Shown in pieces: positions 1 to 5,270 of a DNA stretch of 7,065 bases. Position 1 is the first letter of the stretch; the number at the start of each line of letters is the position of its first letter. The notes below the pieces were generated by a model. It was not told the DNA's origin, did no database searches, and worked only from the letters and a program-made list of their open reading frames with translations. This DNA comes from Pseudomonadota bacterium (GTDB lineage: Bacteria; Bdellovibrionota; Bacteriovoracia; Bacteriovoracales; Bacteriovoracaceae). A program made the position numbers and the translations under genes. The stretch lies in contig JAEYUK010000321.1 in assembly GCA_023432655.1 (NCBI GenBank), positions 1-7,065 on the forward strand, read 5' to 3'.

Positions 1-35
1 ACCTGTCTGATCTCTAAGAAAGCTCTCAGACAGGT
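1..35 (-). terminator. Inverted repeat after tatA, probable transcription terminator
   Basis: Perfect 10-bp arms (1-10, ACCTGTCTGA, and 26-35, TCAGACAGGT) enclose a 15-nt loop. The structure begins 8 nt beyond the tatA stop on the minus strand, which is where a terminator of the queF-tatA unit would lie. Any U-tract on the minus strand would fall left of position 1, outside the window, so intrinsic termination cannot be confirmed. The loop is long for a classical terminator, so a protein-binding palindrome or a bidirectional structure shared with a gene to the left remains possible. Confidence 0.45.
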
Positions 36-43
36 AGATTATA

Positions 44-211
44 TTAAGACTTTTTTTCAGTATCTTCCTTGTCTTCCTCGTTCATCCCTTTTTTAAAGTT
101 TTTTATTGATTGGCCAAGGGAAGCCCCAAGCTGAGGCAATTTTTTTCCTCCGAAGAAGAGGACAACGATAAGCAGGACAACAAGAAGTTCACTCATACCA
201 ATTCCAAACAT
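44..211 (-). CDS. tatA: Twin-arginine translocase subunit TatA (short form, 55 aa)
   Basis: TatA forms the membrane-thinning or pore-lining oligomer that moves folded proteins bearing twin-arginine signals across the inner membrane. The translation begins [21 protein letters not shown]. Residues 6-20 are a short membrane helix. The family hinge follows (F20-G21, then K23-K24-L25-P26), then a brief amphipathic helix with the typical [12 protein letters not shown] segment (residues 32-43), and a charged Glu/Asp/Lys tail. At 55 residues it is shorter than most TatA proteins (usually about 70-90), mainly because the tail is cut down. The start at 211 is preferred over the in-frame ATG at 196: it restores the family's MFGIG N-terminus and has AAGGA 6 nt upstream. 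It lies 18 nt after queF and is probably co-transcribed with it. No tatB or tatC is visible. TatE is an alternative name for the same fold. Confidence 0.92.
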   Translation of the reverse strand: MFGIGMSELLVVLLIVVLFFGGKKLPQLGASLGQSIKNFKKGMNEEDKEDTEKKS

Positions 212-217
212 ATAAAA

Positions 218-222
218 TCCTT
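218..222 (-). promoter_or_regulatory. Ribosome binding site deciding the tatA start
   Basis: On the minus strand AAGGA is followed by 6 nt and then ATG at 211. The site sits in the 18-nt gap between the queF stop and tatA. The in-frame ATG at 196 has no comparable site, so translation is likely to begin at 211. Confidence 0.7.
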
Positions 223-229
223 CGTCGTT

Positions 230-754
230 TTAGTAAAGTCGTGCCAGGTCCATTCCGTATTTCCCTGGTGTGTAATTGGCCATTCGGCTCTTCTTAAGCT
301 CATTGAACTCTTTAGTCCCATTGCTCATAGATGCATATGGGAAAATAGCTATTCCACCGCGCGGGGTGAAGTCACCCTGAACTTCGATGTATTTAGGCTT
401 CATAAGCTTATAAAGATCTTTGCAGATCTTTTGCACGCAGTCCTCATGAAAATCGCCATGGTTTCTAAAGCTAAAGAGATAAATCTTTAAGCTCTTAGAC
501 TCCACCATCTCTTTATCGGCAATATAGTTAATAAATATTTTCGCAAAGTCCGGCTGACCAGTTTTCGGGCACAGGGAAGTGAACTCGGTACAGATGAAGG
601 TGGTCCAGGCATCATTATCCGGGTGCTTATTAGGGAACTTTTCCAGAACCTCTGGAGCGTAGGTTTCCGGGTAATCTGTTTTAGTGTTTCCCAAAAGGGT
701 GACAGTTCCTAAGTCTTTATCTTTACGACCTTCTGATTTCTTACTTTTGGCCAC
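230..754 (-). CDS. queF: NADPH-dependent 7-cyano-7-deazaguanine (preQ0) reductase QueF, unimodular type
   Basis: QueF reduces the nitrile of preQ0 to the aminomethyl group of preQ1 using two NADPH, the last free-base step before queuosine is inserted into tRNA. It is cytoplasmic. Numbering from the GTG at 754 (174 aa), the sequence shows the catalytic cysteine in [10 protein letters not shown] (C62) with the acid seven residues later (D69), the same spacing as in the Bacillus enzyme. The NADPH-binding QueF motif ESKSLK lies at 85-90, the substrate-binding pair H103-E104 in DFHEDC, and the C-terminal TPRGGI segment is present. Length fits the short YkvM-like QueF, not the two-domain E. coli form. 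The frame stays open to a GTG at 766, but the GAGGT site lies inside that extension, so 754 is the better start. It is divergent from the hemH-MFS gene across 47 bp and is followed by tatA. Confidence 0.96.
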   Translation of the reverse strand: MAKSKKSEGRKDKDLGTVTLLGNTKTDYPETYAPEVLEKFPNKHPDNDAWTTFICTEFTSLCPKTGQPDFAKIFINYIADKEMVESKSLKIYLFSFRNHGDFHEDCVQKICKDLYKLMKPKYIEVQGDFTPRGGIAIFPYASMSNGTKEFNELKKSRMANYTPGKYGMDLARLY

Positions 755-759
755 GAAGT

Positions 760-764
760 ACCTC
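760..764 (-). promoter_or_regulatory. Ribosome binding site deciding the queF GTG start
   Basis: GAGGT on the minus strand is followed by 5 nt and then GTG at 754. The upstream in-frame GTG at 766 has only AT-rich sequence before it, so it is unlikely to be the start. Confidence 0.65.
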
Positions 765-778
765 ACTTAATACTTTTG

Positions 779-808
779 ATTCTAGTCATTTAGCTTCATT
801 TATGACAA
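779..808 (-). promoter_or_regulatory. Candidate sigma70-type promoter for queF-tatA
   Basis: Read on the minus strand, TTGTCA (808-803) is followed by an 18-nt spacer and TAGAAT (784-779), each matching five of six consensus bases. Transcription would start near 772, giving a leader of roughly 18 nt that just accommodates the GAGGT site. The -35 box overlaps the first codons of the divergent hemH-MFS gene, so the two transcription units may interfere. The match was found by eye in AT-rich sequence, where chance matches are common. Confidence 0.4.
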
Positions 809-3240
809 AAAGAGATGATTCTTACAACACAAAGAAGCATATGACAGAAAAAATCAAAGTTGTTATTGGACAGTTAGGTTCACCAAAAAGCACTAAGACC
901 TCGGATGTACGTGAGTTCTTAAAAGAATTTCTCGGAGATCCGCGAGTGGTGGATGCTCATCCACTCTACTGGAAAATCATTTTGAACCTCTTCATCTTGC
1001 CGTTTAGACCAAAGCGCTCGGCCATGGCCTATTCCCGCATCTACGAGGAAAGCGGTTTTCCTCTTATTACAAATACGGTGAAAGTGGCCGAGGCCCTGAA
1101 GCCTCAGCTCGATCCTAATCTAGAACTTAATCATGCTTTTATCCTGGCCTCGCCTCGGGCCCGGGATGTATTTGATGAATGGGAAAAAGAAGATCCATTT
1201 ACTCGCGCCCAAAAGGTTTTGATTCTTCCTCAGTTTCCGCAGTATTCGGAAAGTACGGTAGCCTCGGTTGTAGATACCATCGGCGGAGAATTCAAAAAAC
1301 GGGTTAATATCCCAAGTTTTACCATCGTCAATTCTTACCATCGTTCTCGGGCCTTTATTGATAATTCCGTTCGAAAAATTCATGAGTCTATAGAGGCCAA
1401 TCCTGATATGGACGAACTTGTGATTTCTTTTCACGGTATCCCACTGAGAAGGGTCCTTGAGAAAAAAGACATCTATTTACAGCACTGTCTTGAAACCTTT
1501 GAACTTATCAAAGAAAGACTCCACACAAAGCTTCCTATAACTATGACTTTTCAGTCGCGCTTTGGACGTGAAGTTTGGTTAGGTCCTTATACTGATGGCG
1601 TGGTGGTAGAGAAAGCGAAAAGTGGTGTTCGAAAAATAGGCGTTTATTGTCCGAGTTTTGTAGTGGATTGCCTTGAGACGACGGATGAAATTGGAACTGA
1701 ACTTAGACATGAAGTAGAGGAAGTAGGCGGGAAGCTTGTCCATATTCCATGCCTTAATGCAGATCCGGAGTGGATTAAAGATTACGCCACCTTCATTAAC
1801 ACTTATGCCAATGGCGATGAAACCGAAAGGCATGAACTTTTTTATAAAATTGATGTTAAAGAAAGGTATCAGCAAGTGATTAAAGATCAGGAAAAATTAG
1901 CTCCTTCAAAACTGCCTGATAGTTCTAAGAAAATCTTAAAGCTTATGTTCATGACGATGTTCTTGGACTTGATCGGCTTTTCCATTATTTTTCCGATGTT
2001 CCCGGCGATGGCCAAGTATTATCTGGAAGTAGACCAGAACAACTTCTTTTTAAGCGGGATGATGAATCTCATCTCAAGTATTCAAACCATCTCACTTTCG
2101 GCCGATGGTACTCCAGGAATGAGCACGATCGTTCTTTTCGGTGGTCTTCTGGGAGCTCTCTATTCCCTCATTCAGTTTGTAGCAGCACCAATCTGGGGGG
2201 CCCTTTCTGACCGCGTAGGACGCAGACCTATGCTCCTGGTCTCTGTGTTTGGTCTTTTTGTTAGTTATGTCATGTGGATTTTTTCGGGATCATTCACGAC
2301 CTTAATTCTGGCAAGAATTGTGGGGGGACTGATGTCAGGGAATATGTCCATTGCTTCTGCTGTGGCAAGTGACGTGACGGATGAAAAAAACCGCTCAAAA
2401 GGTATGGCCGTCATTGGTATTGCTTTTGCTTTAGGATTTGTTTTTGGCCCGGCCTTGGGAGGAATTCTTTCTCTCTACAACCCTCTGGCCCATAATCCGG
2501 AACTCGCAAGCTATGGACTCAATCCATTTTCTGCTGCCGCTACTTTGGCCGCGGCCTTAAGTTTATTTAACTTTATCACCATCTGGAAGTCGTTCCCGGA
2601 AACATTGAAACCAGGAACGAAGTCGCACATTCAAAGAAGCATTAATCCTATTAAGCTTTTAAGGCCACTTCCTGTTCCGGGTATCAATACGACGAATCTG
2701 GCCTATTTCTTTTTCATTACGGCCTTCTCCGGAATGGAATTCACTTTAACATTCCTGGCGGTAGAGAGACTCAATTACACCTCGATGGACAACGCCTACA
2801 TGTTTGTCTTTATCGGTTTTGTTATGGGAATGGTTCAAGGCGGCTATGTCCGTCGTTCGGCCCATAAGATAGGTGAGATAAAAATGAGCTTTCAGGGGCT
2901 CATGGCCATCATTCCAGGGCTTATTATTCTGGCCTATGCCCAGAGTAACTGGATGCTCTACTTAGGGCTTTTCTTTCTATCCGTGGGATCATCGATGATT
3001 ATCCCGTGTCTTACTTCACTTGTTTCATTCTATTCACCAAAGCACATGCAAGGTCAGAGTTTAGGAACCTTTCGTTCACTCGGGGCCCTGGGACGAGTGA
3101 TAGGACCCATCTATGCGGCATTGGTTTATTGGAAGTTTGGCTCGCTAAGTGCCTATCTCATCGGGGCCGTATTGATTCTGTTGCCGGCCATTCTGGTTAA
3201 ACGACTGCCGGCGCCTGTAAAAGAGAGTGAGGATTTTTAA
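802..3240 (+). CDS. Ferrochelatase fused to a 12-helix MFS transporter
   Basis: Residues about 18-345 are a full ferrochelatase, which inserts Fe2+ into protoporphyrin IX to make heme. Visible signatures are GQLGSPKSTKTSDVREFLKE (23-42), SFHGIP with active-site H211, FQSRFGREVWLGPYTD (250-265), and CPSFVVDCLETTDEI with E292, which aligns with the catalytic glutamate of human ferrochelatase. A hydrophilic linker (about 346-376) leads into an MFS carrier (377-800). This carrier has a TetA-like first helix (DLIGFSIIFP), a long TM1-TM2 loop (about 404-440), motif A GALSDRVGRRP (466-476), the motif B arginine R505, and motif C-like GFVFGPALGG (545-554). About 12 helices are visible. The carrier's N-terminus should be cytoplasmic, placing the chelatase there too. 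No stop or frame break separates the halves. Ferrochelatase alone is about 310-350 aa, so both parts look complete. The cargo is unknown; heme or a porphyrin is an inference. ATG 841 (AAAGAAG 3 nt upstream) is an alternative start giving 799 aa. Confidence 0.95.
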   Translation: MTKRDDSYNTKKHMTEKIKVVIGQLGSPKSTKTSDVREFLKEFLGDPRVVDAHPLYWKIILNLFILPFRPKRSAMAYSRIYEESGFPLITNTVKVAEALKPQLDPNLELNHAFILASPRARDVFDEWEKEDPFTRAQKVLILPQFPQYSESTVASVVDTIGGEFKKRVNIPSFTIVNSYHRSRAFIDNSVRKIHESIEANPDMDELVISFHGIPLRRVLEKKDIYLQHCLETFELIKERLHTKLPITMTFQSRFGREVWLGPYTDGVVVEKAKSGVRKIGVYCPSFVVDCLETTDEIGTELRHEVEEVGGKLVHIPCLNADPEWIKDYATFINTYANGDETERHELFYKIDVKERYQQVIKDQEKLAPSKLPDSSKKILKLMFMTMFLDLIGFSIIFPMFPAMAKYYLEVDQNNFFLSGMMNLISSIQTISLSADGTPGMSTIVLFGGLLGALYSLIQFVAAPIWGALSDRVGRRPMLLVSVFGLFVSYVMWIFSGSFTTLILARIVGGLMSGNMSIASAVASDVTDEKNRSKGMAVIGIAFALGFVFGPALGGILSLYNPLAHNPELASYGLNPFSAAATLAAALSLFNFITIWKSFPETLKPGTKSHIQRSINPIKLLRPLPVPGINTTNLAYFFFITAFSGMEFTLTFLAVERLNYTSMDNAYMFVFIGFVMGMVQGGYVRRSAHKIGEIKMSFQGLMAIIPGLIILAYAQSNWMLYLGLFFLSVGSSMIIPCLTSLVSFYSPKHMQGQSLGTFRSLGALGRVIGPIYAALVYWKFGSLSAYLIGAVLILLPAILVKRLPAPVKESEDF

Positions 3241-3335
3241 TCAAACCATACTTAAGCGGTGTTAACTCAAAAAGAAAAGGTTTTCTCACGCCTCAAGACA
3301 AATAGTTAATCTACCTATTATGAATTTCGTTGTGA

Positions 3336-3364
3336 ACTCCGGGAAAATGAAATTTTCCCGGAGT
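3336..3364. terminator. Perfect 13-bp hairpin between convergent genes, probable bidirectional terminator
   Basis: The arms ACTCCGGGAAAAT (3336-3348) and ATTTTCCCGGAGT (3352-3364) pair perfectly around the 3-nt loop GAA. The hairpin lies 95 nt after the hemH-MFS stop and 71 nt beyond the M14 peptidase stop, so it could end both transcripts. Neither side carries a clean U-tract after the stem; the only T run on either strand is the four Ts within the stem. It may therefore need Rho, act as an mRNA 3'-end stabiliser, or be a protein-binding palindrome. The rest of the 195-nt gap shows no convincing gene. Confidence 0.55.
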
Positions 3365-3435
3365 CTCGCTCGAAAAACCATGTCATTTAAAAAGAATGTA
3401 TATATTGAGAGCGAAAGAGAATTCCCTGTTTAATT

Positions 3436-4377
3436 CTAATCCACTGTAGGTTTCATTGGATGCTCGATGGCATAAATAATGGCATCTTTAAAGAGCACCC
3501 AAAACTTATCCGTCTCCATGGGATTGGAGTTCGGAAGTTCTAAAGTATAAGTTGGGATATGTTTTTCTTTTCCTGACCAGTTCCCAAGACTTCCAGGGAA
3601 AACCGGATAATTGGAAACTTTATAGCCGTTTGATCTTTTAGACATCTCTTCCAAAACGTCCTTGGCCGACTTACCAGCTTCTGCTCGTAGTGAAGGACCA
3701 TCGTAATCCAGAATAGTTAATGGTGAATGGACGCTAATCACTTTATTTGGTTTGTAACGATGGATGAGATTCATTTGAAAAATAGTTTCTTGTTCGGAAG
3801 CTGCATGTGGTCCCGGGAACTTCCTTTTATCTTTCCGGTAATTATGGCTCCATTTCTTATGGGCGTGGGCCTTCCAGTCCTTTGTCGGAAAGTTTCTATT
3901 CACATCAACCCCGGCCGCATTGGTGCGGGTAGGGCGGGCCTTGAAAAAGGAGTCTGGGCTTACGATCGGGGCCACAACCACCATTTTATTGTGGAAGGTG
4001 TGATTGGACTTAAGTTCACGCATGAGATCCCAACAAAATTTAATGGGAGTTATCTCATCACCATGGACTCCACAGAGGACAAGGGTGGTGTTGGCGGCGG
4101 CGGGAGAATTTTCCTCACCGAAAGTTGTCCAGATAAGAGGTGTGCCGATATTTGTTTTCCTGACATTGATCCACTCAAAGTATTCACAGTGAGGTTCTCC
4201 CCACTTGTAGACCTTGAATTTTTCTTCAAGCTTAGTGCAAACTTTTTTCACATTATCATTCAATGGATATAATACAGGGGCCTTTGGAGTTTCTGTTTCA
4301 GAAGCTGACGGAGTGGCCACTTGTCCATAGGCAAATGACGACACTAAAAGCATAATGAGGAATAGTTTAGATAACAT
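3436..4377 (-). CDS. Exported M14-family zinc carboxypeptidase, MpaA-like (murein-peptide amidase type)
   Basis: A metallopeptidase of the M14 family. The closest recognisable relatives are MpaA-type enzymes, which cut the gamma-D-Glu-diaminopimelate bond in murein peptides. Zinc ligands are H105 and E108 in GVHGDE and H217 in SVHSPL. The substrate-carboxylate motif is VDVNRNFP (N160, R161), preceded by RTNAAG. The MpaA-like GPHAASEQET is at 189-198, and the general base is probably E280 in TLELPN. Unlike cytoplasmic E. coli MpaA (about 240 aa) it begins with a hydrophobic signal peptide (residues 1-18, likely cut after AYG) and a short Ser/Thr/Pro spacer, so it should act in the periplasm or outside the cell. 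No lipobox is present. There is no clear Shine-Dalgarno before the ATG; a promoter candidate places the transcript start almost on it. It is divergent from the ATP-grasp gene (36-bp gap). Murein peptide is the favoured substrate by family, but other peptides are possible. Confidence 0.92.
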   Translation of the reverse strand: MLSKLFLIMLLVSSFAYGQVATPSASETETPKAPVLYPLNDNVKKVCTKLEEKFKVYKWGEPHCEYFEWINVRKTNIGTPLIWTTFGEENSPAAANTTLVLCGVHGDEITPIKFCWDLMRELKSNHTFHNKMVVVAPIVSPDSFFKARPTRTNAAGVDVNRNFPTKDWKAHAHKKWSHNYRKDKRKFPGPHAASEQETIFQMNLIHRYKPNKVISVHSPLTILDYDGPSLRAEAGKSAKDVLEEMSKRSNGYKVSNYPVFPGSLGNWSGKEKHIPTYTLELPNSNPMETDKFWVLFKDAIIYAIEHPMKPTVD

Positions 4378-4384
4378 AGATTCT

Positions 4385-4413
4385 ATTTTAGTTAAAAAAA
4401 GTGAAACTGTCTT
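4385..4413 (-). promoter_or_regulatory. Candidate promoter for the M14 peptidase gene in the 36-bp divergent gap
   Basis: On the minus strand AAGACA (4413-4408) is followed by a 17-nt spacer and TAAAAT (4390-4385); these match four and five of six consensus bases. The expected start point (about 4378) would make the mRNA leaderless or nearly so, consistent with the lack of a ribosome binding site before the ATG at 4377. The whole gap between the divergent start codons (4378-4413) must also hold or adjoin the control region of the ATP-grasp gene, for which I found no convincing promoter. Confidence 0.35.
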
Positions 4414-5211
4414 ATGAATAAAATATGTGTCGTTGCTAAAAATAAAAATACTTACTTTATTAATCGCCTAAAGGAAGAAGTTAAAGAGGACGTGGCGCTG
4501 TTTGATCCTTGGTCCGATCTAGAGTTACCGGAAGCCGATACCTATATCTGTCGTACCACAGGGATCTACCATAGTGAGCTGGATCTTTTGATTCTAGGTT
4601 CCCTGCCTTCTGGTAAAGTGATTAATCCTGTACAGGTTCTAAAACGATTTCGTTCTAAGATGACCCAGTGGCTGTGGTTTGAAGAGAATAATATCCCATG
4701 CCTTCCCTGGTTATCAATTAAGAATGAAGAGCTCTTAACGGTTTTGAAATTTTCCCGCCTTTATCCGCAATTAGTAGTTAAACCAAATTTTGGGCAAGGT
4801 GGTTGGGGAGTCGAGGCTTTGAACGAAGGAAATATTGAATCCTGGATTAAGAAAAAGAAAAAAGCTGGAGACCTTGATTACCTCATTCAACCATTAGTTA
4901 AAGATGCTCAGGAATACAGATATTTTTTTATCTCTGGCGAATCTCCGGTCGTCTTTAAGAGAAAGGCCCTTTCTGGGATTGCGGCCAATTTTCAGCGTCA
5001 GGGAGTGGCAGAGATCGCAACCTTTCCGGATAGATTTCAGGATGAAATTGATCGACTGATTGAGCTTTCCGGGGCCTGTTATGGAGCAATCGATCTGTTT
5101 ATTTCGGGGGAGAGTTTAATAGTGCTGGAACTTAACACTGTACCGGGTTTTGAGCAGGTTGAGAATATTTCTGGGCACAACTTGATAAGTAAGCTGATTA
5201 AAATTCAATGA
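4414..5211 (+). CDS. RimK-like ATP-grasp ligase of unknown substrate
   Basis: An ATP-grasp protein that should activate a carboxylate as acyl-phosphate and join it to an amine. Residues 1-80 resemble the pre-ATP-grasp region. Residues 81-120 carry the RimK-like stretch from SKMTQWLWFE to NIPCLPW. The nucleotide-binding lysine and glycine loop are in VVKPNFGQGGWGV (121-133, K123), and IQPLV (158-162) is the adenine-contact strand. EYRYFFISGE (167-176) and the RimK-type FKRKALSGIAANFQRQG (181-197) follow. Metal ligands are D227 in GAIDLFI, and E239 and N241 in LELNTVPGF. At 265 aa it is slightly shorter than RimK (about 300 aa). There is no signal peptide or membrane segment, so it is cytoplasmic. 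It is divergent from the M14 peptidase and lies 59 nt upstream of the PAD gene, possibly co-transcribed. No strong ribosome binding site precedes the ATG. RimK, peptide-synthesis and protein-tailing roles are all possible; none can be chosen from sequence. Confidence 0.9.
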   Translation: MNKICVVAKNKNTYFINRLKEEVKEDVALFDPWSDLELPEADTYICRTTGIYHSELDLLILGSLPSGKVINPVQVLKRFRSKMTQWLWFEENNIPCLPWLSIKNEELLTVLKFSRLYPQLVVKPNFGQGGWGVEALNEGNIESWIKKKKKAGDLDYLIQPLVKDAQEYRYFFISGESPVVFKRKALSGIAANFQRQGVAEIATFPDRFQDEIDRLIELSGACYGAIDLFISGESLIVLELNTVPGFEQVENISGHNLISKLIKIQ

Positions 5212-5270
5212 GATAACTTTTCTGAGAGAAATAGTTCAAGTGTTTTAATCACCTGTCCGATAATGGAGCG

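Noticed and set aside
110..490. Open plus-strand frame of 126 codons overlapping tatA and queF
   Set aside because: It is antisense to two confidently recognised genes, its translation shows no family features, and it has no ribosome binding site of note.
755..801. PreQ1 riboswitch upstream of queF
   Set aside because: The gap is only 47 bp, the predicted leader is about 18 nt, and I see no preQ1-type hairpin with an A-rich tail.
1840..1950. Sequencing frameshift artificially joining hemH and a separate MFS gene
   Set aside because: The join is a continuous hydrophilic linker with no stop, no ribosome binding site and no intergenic-looking sequence, and both domains lie in the same frame. 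Read-level confirmation would still be useful.
3295..3321. Promoter-like pair AAGACA and TATTAT in the convergent gap, possibly for a small RNA ending at the hairpin
   Set aside because: The spacer is only 15 nt and the implied transcript would be little more than the hairpin itself; there is no independent support.
3320..3433. Small plus-strand frame of 37 codons beginning MNFVVNSGKM in the convergent gap
   Set aside because: It runs straight through the perfect hairpin, has no Shine-Dalgarno site, and a frame this short is expected by chance.
3727..4272. Open plus-strand frame of 181 codons inside the M14 gene
   Set aside because: It is a shadow of the M14 peptidase, whose zinc and substrate motifs on the minus strand are unambiguous.
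5219..5231. Small palindrome TTTCT-GAG-AGAAA after the ATP-grasp stop
   Set aside because: Five mostly A/T pairs are too weak for a terminator and expected by chance; it has no following T-run, and the ligase and PAD genes may be co-transcribed through it.
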